Assembly (NCBI GenBank): GCA_014381945.1
Contig: JACNKQ010000022.1
Coordinates: forward strand, 1-57,079
DNA: 57,079 bases
Source: Actinomycetota bacterium
GTDB taxonomy: Bacteria; Actinomycetota; Acidimicrobiia; Acidimicrobiales; MedAcidi-G1
Reading direction: 5' to 3'
The translations under genes were made by a program, and so were the position numbers. This document shows positions 1-10,122 of this stretch, piece after piece (position 1 is the stretch's first letter; every line of letters starts with the position of its first letter). The notes under the pieces are model-generated. The model was not told where the DNA came from. It was given only the letters and a program-made list of their open reading frames with translations, and ran no database searches.

Positions 1-1197
1 TCAGCCGAGGGGCAGGACCACCTCGGGCAGGGGGTGCCGGTAGAGGCGGGCGGCGTTTTCACAGCAGAGCATCCGGAGCTCTTCCGGCGGCAGGTGGCCC
101 CAGGCATCGGCGATGACCTGCTGGGTGTGCGGCCAGGTGCTGTCTCCGTGGGGGTAGTCGGTCTCGACGCAGATGTTGTCGATGCCGATGGTGTGGCGGG
201 TGTCGATGGTGGATGGGTCGTCGAGCGTGCAGAACCAGAAGTTGCGGCGCAGGACATCGGCAGGGTGCTCCTCCCAGCCCTGTCCGTAGCCCGAGCGCCC
301 GACGAGGTTGTCGAGGCGGTCGATGAGCATGGCGACCCAGCCGATGCCGCCTTCGGACATGGCGACCTTGAGTCGGGGGTGGCGGACCGGGTATTCCGAC
401 CAGAGCCACTCGGCGCAGGCCTGGAGGGAGAGCTGCCCGAAGAGGGTGGCGCCGATCTGGAGCGCAGGACCCCCGGGCGGCGCCGGGTGCATTCCGGAAC
501 TGCCCACGTGGAGGGAGATCACCGTGTCGGTCTCGACGCAGGCGGCGATGATCGGGTCCCAGTGGTCGCGGTCCCAGAGGCTCGGGAGCCCGACCGCGTG
601 GGGGCGCTCGGGTAGGGCTACCGAGACGAAGCCCCGCTCTGAGTTGCGGTGGATCTCCCGGACCGCCTCTGCCGGGTCGGAGAGGAAGGTGATGCCGCAC
701 GGGACGATCCGGTCCGGATGGGGCGCATACCATTCGGTGTACAGCCAGTCGTTCCACGCCCGCATGGCGTCGATGCCCACCGTGGCGTCGTCGGCGTCGG
801 TGAACACCCGTCCGCAGAACCCTGTGATCTGGGAGGGGAAGTTGAGCATCGCCCAGATGCCGGCCAGGTCCATGTCGGCGATCCGGGCGTCGACGTCGTA
901 GCAGCCGGGGCGCATCTGGTCGAAGCGGAACGGTTCGAGCCGCACGGTCTCGGGGCGGCGTCCGGCCACGGCGTTCATCCCGACCTGGGAGTATGTGTTG
1001 CCCTCGAACTCCCAGACCTGGTGCCCTTCGGGTGTCTCGACCAGTTGTGGGCCGTGCCCGCGCAGCGCCGGGGACATGTACTCGGCGAACAGGTGGGGTG
1101 GCTCGACGACGTGGTCGTCGACCGAGATGATCGTGCAGCGGACCTCGGCCGGCTCGGGTTCCGGAAGGAACAGCGCCGGGTCGAGGCTCGGGCCCAT
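1..1197 (-). CDS. Amidohydrolase family 2 (TIM-barrel metal hydrolase)
   Basis: 398 aa protein of the amidohydrolase-2 superfamily, which hydrolyses or decarboxylates cyclic and aromatic catabolic intermediates. The N-terminal metal-binding strand SVDDHVVEPP lies at residues 25-34 and the C-terminal strand has ETDYPHGDSTW, both typical of the family. I start it at the ATG at 1197 (MGPSLDP), 13 nt after the stop of the upstream ADC-like gene; the frame stays open far upstream, but that stretch is the antisense of the neighbour and is low-complexity. It is probably co-transcribed with the ADC-like gene and may continue an operon off the left edge. The exact substrate is unknown. Confidence 0.85.
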   Translation of the reverse strand: MGPSLDPALFLPEPEPAEVRCTIISVDDHVVEPPHLFAEYMSPALRGHGPQLVETPEGHQVWEFEGNTYSQVGMNAVAGRRPETVRLEPFRFDQMRPGCYDVDARIADMDLAGIWAMLNFPSQITGFCGRVFTDADDATVGIDAMRAWNDWLYTEWYAPHPDRIVPCGITFLSDPAEAVREIHRNSERGFVSVALPERPHAVGLPSLWDRDHWDPIIAACVETDTVISLHVGSSGMHPAPPGGPALQIGATLFGQLSLQACAEWLWSEYPVRHPRLKVAMSEGGIGWVAMLIDRLDNLVGRSGYGQGWEEHPADVLRRNFWFCTLDDPSTIDTRHTIGIDNICVETDYPHGDSTWPHTQQVIADAWGHLPPEELRMLCCENAARLYRHPLPEVVLPLG

Positions 1198-1210
1198 CGT
1201 TGCCGACGAC

Positions 1211-1993
1211 TCAGCGCAGGTTGCGGGGGCCGCCCCGTCGGCCGGGCCAGCGGGAGCCGCCGATGGTGTCGGCGTGGGGCCAGAAGGCGACCGGGTCGAG
1301 GGGGCCTGCGTTGGTGATCTCTCGTGCCTTGTGGACCGAGGTGATGAGCCGGGCCGAGAGTTGCTCGCGCATGGGCAGGAGGTCGGTGTGGGGGTCCCAC
1401 GGGCTGTCCCGCAGGGTGAGGGTGCCGTCGAGTTCCTCGACGTGGACCTGTTGGCTGACCTGGCGTACCCGCACGACGTGGGGCGGGTAGTCCCACTCGC
1501 CCTCGGCGCCACCGATCGCCCGCGAGTACTTGAGCCACCATTCGTTCTCCTCCCGGTCGCCCGGTTCGGGATCGACGATCCCGGTGGATCGGCCCCGGAA
1601 CTCGAAGAACGTGTAGCCCTGGTGCGTGGCCGTGGCCTCGACGGCGTCTCCGAACCGGAAGAAGCGGGTGGTGCACGGGAACTTCGGCTGCCCGTTGATC
1701 TCCTTCGAGTTGAAGATTGCCGCCTCCTGGTCTATGCCGATGCCGAGCGAGAACTGTCCGGCGATGCCGTCGAAGTCGGCCTGGACCCTCGTGCTGGTGC
1801 CGAACTCGGGCTCGTCGAGGATCGGTACGCAGTAGACGCCGATCGTGACGATGGGCTCGGCACCCGGCTCGATGCCGGGGGGGAGCAGGGCGGCCACCTT
1901 GTCGGTGTCGGTGCGGTACGTGATGACCAGCTTGGGCCAACCGGCTATCTCGGCTGGCGCGGTGCTCTTGCCTGTATCGCCGGTCTCGCCCAT
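1211..1993 (-). CDS. Acetoacetate decarboxylase (ADC) family protein
   Basis: 260 aa, close to the usual ADC length (about 245-265). The segment FNSKEINGQPKF (residues 94-105) aligns with the ADC active-site stretch GREL-x-YPKK, placing K104 at the Schiff-base lysine. Only one lysine is present; the Clostridium enzyme has two adjacent ones. A glutamate-containing DQEAAI segment precedes it as in ADC. The start is the ATG at 1993, with GAGGAG six nt upstream; an in-frame start at 2032 lacks a ribosome site. Family members decarboxylate or hydrolyse beta-keto acids, and many actinobacterial ones are uncharacterised. Together with the adjacent amidohydrolase it suggests a small catabolic operon, possibly under the MarR gene upstream. 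Confidence 0.8.
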   Translation of the reverse strand: MGETGDTGKSTAPAEIAGWPKLVITYRTDTDKVAALLPPGIEPGAEPIVTIGVYCVPILDEPEFGTSTRVQADFDGIAGQFSLGIGIDQEAAIFNSKEINGQPKFPCTTRFFRFGDAVEATATHQGYTFFEFRGRSTGIVDPEPGDREENEWWLKYSRAIGGAEGEWDYPPHVVRVRQVSQQVHVEELDGTLTLRDSPWDPHTDLLPMREQLSARLITSVHKAREITNAGPLDPVAFWPHADTIGGSRWPGRRGGPRNLR

Positions 1994-2011
1994 GCGGATC
2001 TCCTCAGTCTC

Positions 2012-2032
2012 GTGTCTGTGACAGTGTGACAC
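2012..2032. promoter_or_regulatory. Possible operator upstream of the ADC-like gene
   Basis: An inverted repeat GTGTC-N11-GACAC encloses two direct copies of TGTGACA spaced 8 nt apart (2017-2023 and 2025-2031). It lies 19-39 nt upstream of the ADC-like start codon, between that gene and marR. Position and symmetry suggest a regulator-binding site, but it does not resemble the larger palindrome at 2613, so the regulator is unknown. Confidence 0.35.
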
Positions 2033-2080
2033 GGGTACTGGTAGGGGGCCGAGGCGGCCCCGTGGAGGTGCCTACCCGGG

Positions 2081-2572
2081 TCAGAAGTCGCCGGCGTCCC
2101 TACGGAGTCCGGTCAGGGCTGCGGTGACCGCTGTCAGGTCGTCGCGTCGCATGCCGTCGAGCCCGAATTTGATGTCGGCGAGCGCAATGGCGGAGCGCTC
2201 GACAAGCGCCCGCCCCCGACTGGTGATCCCGGCGAGGGTGGCTCGGCGATCGGTGGGGTGGGGCGTCCGCCGCACGAGGCCGTCCGCCTCGAGCCGGTCG
2301 ATGGTGTTGGTCACCGAGGTCGGATGGACCTGGAGGCGGTCGCCGATCTTGCCGAGGGGCAGCGAGCCGCTTCTCGAGAAGTGCAGGAGGGCGAGCGCCT
2401 CGAAGCGGCTGAAGTTGAGGTCGAATGGGGCGAGGGCGGCGTCGATGCGCCGCAGGAGGACCTGGTGCGCACGCGTGATGGAGGTGGCGGCTGCCATCGG
2501 GTCGGCGGCCCCCCAGCGGTTGGACCTCCAGTTGCGACGGGCCTCGACGATCGGGTCGAACGGCAGCGGCAT
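2081..2572 (-). CDS. MarR family transcriptional regulator
   Basis: 163 aa winged-helix repressor. The recognition region reads [20 protein letters not shown] followed by the wing [11 protein letters not shown], the classic MarR pattern with a conserved D-x-R in the wing. The gene is transcribed divergently from the acyl-CoA mutase operon and upstream of the ADC/amidohydrolase genes. A perfect palindrome lies between the divergent starts, so MarR probably controls the mutase operon and possibly itself, with an acyl-CoA or aromatic acid as ligand (inference). There is no Shine-Dalgarno before ATG 2572; a TAGAAT box sits 6 nt upstream, suggesting leaderless translation. Confidence 0.9.
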   Translation of the reverse strand: MPLPFDPIVEARRNWRSNRWGAADPMAAATSITRAHQVLLRRIDAALAPFDLNFSRFEALALLHFSRSGSLPLGKIGDRLQVHPTSVTNTIDRLEADGLVRRTPHPTDRRATLAGITSRGRALVERSAIALADIKFGLDGMRRDDLTAVTAALTGLRRDAGDF

Positions 2573-2578
2573 CAGCGC

Positions 2579-2584
2579 ATTCTA
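2579..2584 (-). promoter_or_regulatory. -10 box of marR, leaderless arrangement
   Basis: On the minus strand TAGAAT is followed by GCGCTG and then the marR ATG. A six-nt gap from a TANNNT box to the start codon puts the expected transcription start at or next to the A of ATG. No ribosome-binding site is present. Confidence 0.6.
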
Positions 2585-2612
2585 GTCACTGCAGGCGAAA
2601 GCTTGGGTGGCA

Positions 2613-2634
2613 AATAGTTGGATATCCAACTATT
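2613..2634. promoter_or_regulatory. 22-bp perfect palindrome, predicted MarR operator
   Basis: The half-site AATAGTTGGAT is followed immediately by its exact reverse complement, giving 22 bp with no mismatch or spacer. It sits between the divergent marR and mutase genes and overlaps the predicted -10 box of the mutase (2631-2636). It is AT-rich against a GC-rich background. The size and symmetry are typical of MarR operators. Confidence 0.75.
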
Positions 2635-2636
2635 GT
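2631..2636 (+). promoter_or_regulatory. -10 box of the acyl-CoA mutase operon, leaderless
   Basis: TATTGT lies 7 nt before the GTG start at 2644 and overlaps the right end of the palindrome. No Shine-Dalgarno precedes the GTG, so the mRNA probably starts at or next to the start codon. A repressor on the palindrome would cover the -10 box. Confidence 0.55.
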
Positions 2637-2643
2637 TCTCTGT

Positions 2644-4217
<1,574 letters not shown>

Positions 4218-4221
<4 letters not shown>

Positions 4222-4643
4222 TGGATGGTCCTGAGGAGGGCGCAACACCGATCCGCGTGGTGCTCGCCAAGCTCGGCCTGGACGGGCACGACCGGGGGCT
4301 CAAGGTGGTCGCCCGGATCCTGCGCGACGCCGGCATGGAGGTCGTCTACCTGGGGCTCCGTCAGACGACGGCGACGATCGTCGATGCGGTCGAACAGGAG
4401 GACGCCGACGTCGTAGGCATCTCGATGCACAACGCCGGACACCTCACCCTGGCACCCCTGATCGTCGCCGCCCTCGTCGCCGCAGGGCTCGGCAATGTAC
4501 CCGTCGTCATAGGTGGCGTCGTTCCCGACGAGGACGTAGGCGAACTCGAAGCGGCCGGTGTGGGTGCGGTCATCGGCCCCGGCACCTCGGCAACCGAGGT
4601 CGTGGCATCCGTGCGAAGGGTCGTCGATGGCCGGCACGGGTGA
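4218..4643 (+). CDS. Acyl-CoA mutase small subunit (B12-binding)
   Basis: 141 aa stand-alone cobalamin-binding domain, the size of IcmB/HcmB-type subunits. The base-off/His-on motif D-x-H-x-x-G appears as DGHDRG (22-27), and the Rossmann-like strands continue with [11 protein letters not shown] and [11 protein letters not shown]. It partners the preceding large subunit. GTG 4218 overlaps the stop of the large subunit; the ATG at 4221 is an equally likely start one codon later. Its 3' end overlaps meaB by 17 nt, so the three genes are translationally coupled. Confidence 0.92.
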
Positions 4644-5607
4644 GGAGCGGAAACCCGCCGAGTTGCTTGCTGCTGCCCGCGGTGGTCAGCGCCGGGCGGT
4701 TGCCCGCCTGCTCACGCTGGTGGAGCGGGGTGGTGGGGCCGCCGAGGCGATCGCCGCCGCCACCCACCCGTTGACCGGTGCTGCACACATCGTGGGAATC
4801 ACCGGGGCTCCGGGCACCGGCAAGTCGACGTTGACCGGCGCCCTGACCACCCTGCTGGCCGCCGAGGGCCGACGGCCGGCGGTGGTGGCGGTCGATCCCT
4901 CCTCCCCACTGACCGGCGGCGCCATCCTCGGCGACCGCGTGCGCATGGAGGCGGCCACCGGGGCGGGGGTCTTCATCCGCTCGATGGCGACCCGCGGCCA
5001 TGCCGGCGGTCTCGCCCTCGCAGTCCCTGGGGTGGTCCGGGTGCTCGACGCCTGCGGTTTCGACCCGGTGTTGGTCGAGACTGTCGGCGTCGGCCAGATC
5101 GAGGTCGATGTCGCAGCAGCCGCTGACACCGCCGTGGTCGTCGTGACCCCCGGATGGGGGGACGCAATCCAGGCCAACAAGGCGGGCCTGCTCGAGGTCG
5201 CCGACCTGTTCGTCGTCAACAAGGCCGATCGTCCCGGCGCATCCGATGCCCGCCGCGACCTCGACCTGATGCTGGACCTGAGCGAGGTCTCCGGCGCAGC
5301 AGCCGGCACCGGTGCCGACGCCGAGAGCCGGCCGGCCATCATCGAAACGACGGCAACGGAGGGCGAAGGCGTCCAGGACCTGCTCAGGGCCGTCGACGCA
5401 CACCACCGGGCCCTGAAGGCAGGACCCGGCCTCCAGGCGCGTCGGGACCGTCGGTTCGTCGCCGAGGTACGCGCCCGCCTCGAACACGTGTTGATCCAGG
5501 CGGCCGACGATGTCCTCGTTGACGTCGATTCCCGGAGCGGAGCCACACCGGTAGAGGCCGCTCGCCACCTGGCAGACCGCTTTCTGGATACCGATACTCC
5601 CCGGTGA
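4627..5607 (+). CDS. meaB: MeaB/ArgK-type G-protein chaperone of the mutase
   Basis: 326 aa P-loop GTPase. Walker A is GAPGTGKS (60-67), a DPSS switch region is present (VAVDPSSPLTGG), and the base-specificity motif is NKAD. MeaB proteins gate cobalamin loading and protect acyl-CoA mutases from inactivation, so location directly after the two mutase subunits fits. I use ATG 4627, inside the small-subunit gene, because it gives the usual family length. The protein is soluble and cytoplasmic. Confidence 0.92.
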   Translation: MAGTGEERKPAELLAAARGGQRRAVARLLTLVERGGGAAEAIAAATHPLTGAAHIVGITGAPGTGKSTLTGALTTLLAAEGRRPAVVAVDPSSPLTGGAILGDRVRMEAATGAGVFIRSMATRGHAGGLALAVPGVVRVLDACGFDPVLVETVGVGQIEVDVAAAADTAVVVVTPGWGDAIQANKAGLLEVADLFVVNKADRPGASDARRDLDLMLDLSEVSGAAAGTGADAESRPAIIETTATEGEGVQDLLRAVDAHHRALKAGPGLQARRDRRFVAEVRARLEHVLIQAADDVLVDVDSRSGATPVEAARHLADRFLDTDTPR

Positions 5608-5639
5608 CCGAAGGCACGACTCGCCGGAAATGGTGGGGA

Positions 5640-5645
5640 TAGGCT
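5640..5645 (+). promoter_or_regulatory. -10 box before the GtrA-family gene
   Basis: TAGGCT lies 8 nt before ATG 5654, with no Shine-Dalgarno between them. This supports the 5654 start over the in-frame ATG at 5630. Confidence 0.4.
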
Positions 5646-5653
5646 CTCGCCCC

Positions 5654-6118
5654 ATGGTCCGGAACCTGCTTGCCCTCCCTGCGCGCCTCTGGCGCGACTA
5701 CGGGCAGAAGCTGATCCGATTCGCCGGGGTTTCGATCATAAACGTGTGCACCGGCCAGACGCTGCTGTACATCTGTTACGCCCGCCTGGGTTGGAACGGC
5801 ATGCTCGCCAACGTGGTCGCCGTGGCTGCTGGCAGCATCCCCGCCTACCTGCTCAGCCGCCACTACGTCTGGAAGCGTGAGAAGGGCGACCACAACTTCG
5901 GCGCAGAGATCCTGCCGTTCTGGGGCCTCGCCTTCGTCGGCCTGGTGCTGTCGACCGCCCTGGTCGGCGTCGTCGACGCATTTTCGGATCGCACGCTCGC
6001 CGTGCAGGGCGCAAATGCCGCAGCGTTCGGTGCGCTCTGGATCGTCCGATTCGTGGTGCTCGAGCACCTCCTGTGGGGCGAGCGGACCGAACACGAGTTG
6101 GTGCGCAAGCACAGCTGA
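5654..6118 (+). CDS. GtrA family membrane protein
   Basis: 154 aa, four predicted transmembrane helices. The sequence has FAGVSIINVCTGQTLLY in helix 1 and the GtrA hallmark LLSRHYVWKRE after helix 2. GtrA proteins are thought to move polyprenyl-linked sugars across the membrane or to assist glycosyltransferases of the cell envelope. It precedes a methyltransferase by 3 nt, and the glycosyltransferase operon at 6799-10062 lies just beyond on the other strand, so an envelope-glycan role is plausible. An upstream ATG at 5630 would add eight residues. Confidence 0.8.
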   Translation: MVRNLLALPARLWRDYGQKLIRFAGVSIINVCTGQTLLYICYARLGWNGMLANVVAVAAGSIPAYLLSRHYVWKREKGDHNFGAEILPFWGLAFVGLVLSTALVGVVDAFSDRTLAVQGANAAAFGALWIVRFVVLEHLLWGERTEHELVRKHS

Positions 6119-6121
6119 GCC

Positions 6122-6760
6122 GTGGACGACCGCCGTCGGCAACTGTTCGGCCTTGCCGAGGCCACCCGCGGGTTCATGCCTCCCGACGAGGGAAGGGCCC
6201 TCCACGACCACGCCCTCGAGGTCACCGTCGACGGCCCCTTCCTCGAGGTGGGCAGTTACTGCGGCAGGTCGAGCGTCTACCTCGGCGCTGCAGCAGAGGC
6301 CGGCGGCCGTCTGTTGTTCGCACTCGACCACCACCACGGCTCCGAGGAGAACCAGCCCGGCTGGGAGTGGCACGAGCCTGACCTCGTCGACCCGGAGGCC
6401 GGTCGCATCGACACCCTGCCCCACTTCCGCCGGACCATCAGCGCAGCCGGCCTCGAGGAGACCGTGGTCGCCCTTGTGGGCGACTCACCCCGTGTCGCCG
6501 ATGCCTGGTCGACGCCTCTTTCCCTGCTGTTCATAGACGGTGGGCACGGGGTCGAGCCGGCACACCGTGACTACGAGGGTTGGGTGCCGCAGTTGGCCGT
6601 CGGAGGCACGCTCCTGATCCACGACGTCTTTCCGGATCCGGCCGACGGGGGGCGACCCCCCTTCGAGATCTGGTGCAGGGCGGTCGGATCGGGATCGTTC
6701 GACGAGGTCGACGCCGTGGGTTCGCTCCGGATCCTGCGCCGCACCGCCGTTGGGATCTGA
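6122..6760 (+). CDS. Class I SAM-dependent methyltransferase (Methyltransf_24-like)
   Basis: 212 aa. Motif I is FLEVGSYCGRSSVYLG, the acidic strand is LLFALDHHHG, and LLFIDGGHGVEPAHRDYEGW is typical of the Methyltransf_24/cephalosporin-hydroxylase-like group. It starts at GTG 6122, three nt after the GtrA stop, so the two are an operon. The substrate is unknown; a sugar or other small molecule is likely from context. The 3' end faces the toroid-protein gene at 6799. Confidence 0.75.
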   Translation: MDDRRRQLFGLAEATRGFMPPDEGRALHDHALEVTVDGPFLEVGSYCGRSSVYLGAAAEAGGRLLFALDHHHGSEENQPGWEWHEPDLVDPEAGRIDTLPHFRRTISAAGLEETVVALVGDSPRVADAWSTPLSLLFIDGGHGVEPAHRDYEGWVPQLAVGGTLLIHDVFPDPADGGRPPFEIWCRAVGSGSFDEVDAVGSLRILRRTAVGI

Positions 6761-6798
6761 TCACCTGATCGTCGACACCACCGGTGGGCGGGTGCCCG

Positions 6799-7905
6799 TC
6801 AGTCCAGGTCGCGGATTCGAAGGTCGATCCCCGGGTCGATCTCCGGGTCGATTCCCACGTCGATCTCCACGTCGATGATCTCAGGCAGGTTCCGGTGGTC
6901 GACGAACAGGCCGGCGGCCGGGCTCGAGCCGCTCAGCGCATCGGCGGCGAGGATCACCGCGGCTGCCGTGTAGGTCGTGTGCTCGCCATCCGGAAAGCTG
7001 ACCTCCTGCGGGTATGCGATGCCGGTCAGGTAGCGGCCATCGGGGCTGCGCATCGCCTGCGCCCAGGCGAACAGGCGCTCGGCCATCGGTTGGTCACCGA
7101 CCAGCAGGTAGGCCATGGCGCACTCGCAGGTTTCAGCGGCCGTGACCCAGTCCTTGTCCCCGACGCAGCGGACACCCCGGTCGGGCAGGATGAATTCGTC
7201 GAAGCGGGAGGCGAGTTGCAGCGCTGCCTCGTCCCCTGTGACGGCACCGGAGAGCACCGGGTAGTACCAGTCCATTGCCCACCGGTCCTTCGGAGCGAAG
7301 GCACCCCCGGGTCGGGTCCTTACGACATGGGCGAGGTGGGCCAGCGAGAGTTCCCAGTCGGGGCGCTCGTGGCCCAGTTCCTCGGCCGCGGCGATACCGC
7401 ACCGGAGGCTGTGGCACACGCTCGACGATCCGGTGAGCAGGGCGTAGGACCAGGGTGTGCCGCCGGGGTGGCGTGCCCAGAGGATCTCGCCCCGGGGAGT
7501 CTGGAGGTCGAGCACATAGTCGAGGGCCCGCTCGACGACCGGCCACAGCGACTCGAGGAATCCCCGGTCGCGGGTGAGTAGCCAGTGGTGCCAGGCGCCG
7601 GTGGCGACGTAGGCGATCACGTTGGTGTCGAACTTGGGGTCCTCGACGCCGCCGTCCACGTAGTAGGCGTGCCAGGAGCCGTCTTCGTGCTGGTTGGCGG
7701 TCAGCCACCCGTAGGCGGCCTCGGCCTCGTAGAGGTGGCCGGTGACGGCTAACGCCATGGCGGCCTCGACATGGTTCCACGGGTCGGCATGGCCGCCGGT
7801 GAACCAGGGGATCATGCCGTTGCGGAGTTGGACCTCGACGATCGAGTCGGCCGTGCGGCGCAGGTCATCGGCCGACAACAGGCCGGGCATCTCAGGCAGG
7901 GACAT
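6799..7905 (-). CDS. Alpha/alpha-toroid (prenyltransferase/terpene-cyclase-like) protein
   Basis: 368 aa with repeated helical-hairpin signatures, e.g. NQHEDGSWHAYYVDGG and LQTPRGEILWARHPGG, resembling the alpha/alpha toroid of prenyltransferases, squalene cyclases and six-hairpin glycosidases. I see no DXDD or other diagnostic cyclase motif, so the activity is open; a glycan- or lipid-modifying role is suggested by the operon. The start is ATG 7905 with AAGGAG upstream; it overlaps the end of the methyltransferase gene by 14 nt. The C-terminus is a degenerate Ile-Asp repeat encoded by a 12-bp tandem repeat and may be dispensable. Confidence 0.7.
   Translation of the reverse strand: MSLPEMPGLLSADDLRRTADSIVEVQLRNGMIPWFTGGHADPWNHVEAAMALAVTGHLYEAEAAYGWLTANQHEDGSWHAYYVDGGVEDPKFDTNVIAYVATGAWHHWLLTRDRGFLESLWPVVERALDYVLDLQTPRGEILWARHPGGTPWSYALLTGSSSVCHSLRCGIAAAEELGHERPDWELSLAHLAHVVRTRPGGAFAPKDRWAMDWYYPVLSGAVTGDEAALQLASRFDEFILPDRGVRCVGDKDWVTAAETCECAMAYLLVGDQPMAERLFAWAQAMRSPDGRYLTGIAYPQEVSFPDGEHTTYTAAAVILAADALSGSSPAAGLFVDHRNLPEIIDVEIDVGIDPEIDPGIDLRIRDLD
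6822..6881 (-). repeat. 12-bp tandem repeat in the 3' end of the toroid gene
   Basis: Five degenerate units of the type GGTCGATCTCCG (plus strand), each containing GTCGAT. In frame they encode the C-terminal I-D-x-x tail of the toroid protein. Confidence 0.85.
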
Positions 7906-8692
7906 GCGCAGGCTCCTTTTCAGGATCGGGCTCACCATGGGACCCCGGGTCGACGGTTGGTCCCGCGACCCCGGGCTTGGTGGCGTAGACGACGAGGCTC
8001 TTGCCCAGGACCGGGTTGAGGATCCTGTCAAGGGTCCTGGTCGTGCGGGGCGCCTTCACGATGTCCCATGTGAGGAAGCGATGGTAGAGGCGGACCAGCC
8101 GGTTGCCCTCGATCGGCCGGTTGGGGCCGACGGCACAGCGCAGCCACCAGTAGGGGCTGTGGAGGGCATGGGACCGGTGGTCCCCGTCGACGTCCAGGCC
8201 GGCTGTGGTCATGCGTTCACGGAGCTTGTGCCGTCCGTAGATGCGGACGTGGCCGCCGACCGCTGCCGGAGCGTGGTAGTCGGACGAGATCTTCCAGCAG
8301 ATGCGCTCGGGGAGGGCGGCCGGAACGGTGATGGCGATCGTGCCGCCCGGGCGCAACACACGGGTCAACTCGGCGAGGGCGGCGTCGTCGTCGTGGATGT
8401 GTTCCATCACCTCGCTGGCGATTACCCGGTCGAAGGAGCCGTCGGCGAACGGGAGCCGTGTGGCATCGCCGTTTGCGGTCTCGAGGACCACGTCAGGGCC
8501 GATCTCGTCGGCCTCCGACATGGCGGCCACGGTCGCCCTGACCCGGTGCAGTTCGTCGGTACCGATGTCGCAGGCGACGACGTTGGCACCCCGTCGCAGG
8601 GCCTCGAAGGCGTGTCGGCCGAAACCGCAGCCCAGGTCCAGTATCCGGTCGCCGGGTCGGAGCCCGAGTCGGTCGTAGCCGACGGTCAGCAC
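7892..8692 (-). CDS. Class I SAM-dependent methyltransferase
   Basis: 266 aa. Motif I ILDLGCGFGRHAFEAL starts near residue 17; later motifs are NGDATRLPFADGSFDRVIAS and LRPGGTIAITVPAALPE, typical of Methyltransf_11. The start is GTG 8692, overlapping the glycosyltransferase stop by 7 nt; the frame is open much further upstream but only in antisense low-complexity sequence. It sits between a GT4 glycosyltransferase and the toroid protein, all overlapping, so it is the middle gene of an operon that probably modifies a glycolipid or polysaccharide precursor. Confidence 0.82.
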   Translation of the reverse strand: MLTVGYDRLGLRPGDRILDLGCGFGRHAFEALRRGANVVACDIGTDELHRVRATVAAMSEADEIGPDVVLETANGDATRLPFADGSFDRVIASEVMEHIHDDDAALAELTRVLRPGGTIAITVPAALPERICWKISSDYHAPAAVGGHVRIYGRHKLRERMTTAGLDVDGDHRSHALHSPYWWLRCAVGPNRPIEGNRLVRLYHRFLTWDIVKAPRTTRTLDRILNPVLGKSLVVYATKPGVAGPTVDPGSHGEPDPEKEPAHVPA

Positions 8693-10062
8693 TGGCGACG
8701 GGGGCCGGACAGCAGCCCGGAGAGAGACCCGGAGCGAGCGTCGGGCCGCGGTTCTGCGAGGAGTTCCCGGTACTGGTCGACGGTCCGCTCGGCCGTGTGG
8801 CGCCAGCTCCAGTTGCCGATCACCCGTCGGCGGCCGTTGGCGCCGACCCGGCTCCGGGCATCGGGGGTGTCGAGGACGGTGCGGATCATGGCGGCCAGGG
8901 CGTCGCTGTTGCCCGGGGGCACCTGGAAGCAGGTGTCGTCGTGGGTGCCGGTCACCTCCGGCAGGGCGCCGCCCGTGGTGGTCACCAGCGGCACGCCGCA
9001 CGACATGGCTTCGATGGCGGGCAACGAGAAGCCTTCGTAGAGCGACGGCACGACCGCCACCTCGGCCTCGCTGTAGAGCTCGACTATGCGCTGGTCGGGT
9101 ACGTCGTGGACGTACGACACGCAGTCGGTCAGCCCGAGGCGCTCGAAGGTGTCGCTGGCGGCGCTCGACGCCTTGGGCCTGCCGATGATGACCAACTCGA
9201 CGTCGCGTTCCGTGCGCAGCTTGGCGACCGCCTCCAGCAGGAACCGGAGGCCCTTCATCGCCACGTCGGCGCTGGCGGTCGTGACGATGCGGCCCGGGAT
9301 CCGGGTGACGCCCTCGACGGGTCGGAACAGGTCGGGGTCGACGCCGACGGGTACGACGTGGATCCGGTCGCCGGGGACCCTGTGGTCGGCGATGATGTCC
9401 GAGCGGGACGACTCGGAGACGGTCATGACACGGTGCATCCGCTTCGCCACCCGGGTCTGCATCCGGGTGAACGAGTACCAGCGGCGCTTGCCGATTTCCT
9501 CCCAGAGGGTGCGGGCGTGTTCGATCTCGAGCTTCCGGTCGATCGTGATGGGATGGTGGATGGTGGCGAGTACTGGCATCCGGAGGTGCTCCTGCATCAG
9601 GAGCAGGCCCCAGCCGAGGCACTGGTTGTCGTGGACCAGGTCGAAGTCCCCGGTGCGCTTCCGCAGGTGGTCCCATGCGCGCATGCTGAACGCCATGGGC
9701 TCCGAGAAGTTTCCGGTGTTGAACGACATCGCCTCGGCGATGTCCCACACGCTCTTGAACTCCCAGAAGCGGGCCTTGCGCATCGGGAAGTGGTCGTTGT
9801 AGAGGTCGAGGCTGGGCAGTTCGACCAATGGGACCCGGTCGTCGAGGACCGGGTACGGCTGGCCTGAGAGGACCTCGACGTGGTGGCCGAGGTCGACGAG
9901 TGCCCGGGTGAGGTGGTGCGTGTAGACGCCCTGGCCGCCGCAGTGCGGCTTGCCACGGTAGGCCAGGTAGGCGATGCGCAGCGGGGCGTCGTCGAGCGGT
10001 CCGGGACTGGTTCCGGGACTGGTTCCGGGACTGCTTCCGGGACTGCTTCCGAGATAGGGCAT
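8686..10062 (-). CDS. Glycosyltransferase family 4 (GT-B)
   Basis: 458 aa retaining glycosyltransferase. The N-terminal domain has [20 protein letters not shown]; the C-terminal donor site has VVPVGVD and the E-x7-E motif in [19 protein letters not shown]. It begins at ATG 10062 with no good Shine-Dalgarno. Residues of about 6-21 are a Ser-Pro-Gly tandem repeat upstream of the usual family start (RIAYLAYRG), where no other ATG/GTG is available. First gene of an operon with a methyltransferase and the toroid protein; likely cytoplasmic or membrane-associated in envelope glycan synthesis. Confidence 0.85.
   Translation of the reverse strand: MPYLGSSPGSSPGTSPGTSPGPLDDAPLRIAYLAYRGKPHCGGQGVYTHHLTRALVDLGHHVEVLSGQPYPVLDDRVPLVELPSLDLYNDHFPMRKARFWEFKSVWDIAEAMSFNTGNFSEPMAFSMRAWDHLRKRTGDFDLVHDNQCLGWGLLLMQEHLRMPVLATIHHPITIDRKLEIEHARTLWEEIGKRRWYSFTRMQTRVAKRMHRVMTVSESSRSDIIADHRVPGDRIHVVPVGVDPDLFRPVEGVTRIPGRIVTTASADVAMKGLRFLLEAVAKLRTERDVELVIIGRPKASSAASDTFERLGLTDCVSYVHDVPDQRIVELYSEAEVAVVPSLYEGFSLPAIEAMSCGVPLVTTTGGALPEVTGTHDDTCFQVPPGNSDALAAMIRTVLDTPDARSRVGANGRRRVIGNWSWRHTAERTVDQYRELLAEPRPDARSGSLSGLLSGPRRQC
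10001..10048 (-). repeat. 12-bp tandem repeat in the glycosyltransferase N-terminus
   Basis: Four units, CCGGGACTGGTT twice then CCGGGACTGCTT twice (plus strand). They encode [16 protein letters not shown] on the minus strand, at the extreme N-terminus. Confidence 0.95.
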
Positions 10063-10109
10063 CCGGCAAGTCTGGCGGGAGAGAGCGCGAAAGGCTCCAC
10101 CGGGACGGG

Positions 10110-10115
10110 TACCTT
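10110..10115 (+). promoter_or_regulatory. -10 box of dtd, leaderless
   Basis: TACCTT lies 7 nt before GTG 10123 and there is no Shine-Dalgarno, which supports GTG 10123 as the start. Confidence 0.5.
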
Positions 10116-10122
10116 CGGTCAC

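Noticed and set aside
2613-2634. Rho-independent terminator for marR or the mutase
   Set aside because: The palindrome lies between divergent promoters, has no loop and no T-run, and overlaps a -10 box, so an operator is the better reading.
4558-4626. Upstream extension of meaB
   Set aside because: It lies inside the B12 subunit gene and adds residues not expected for the family; ATG 4627 gives the normal length.
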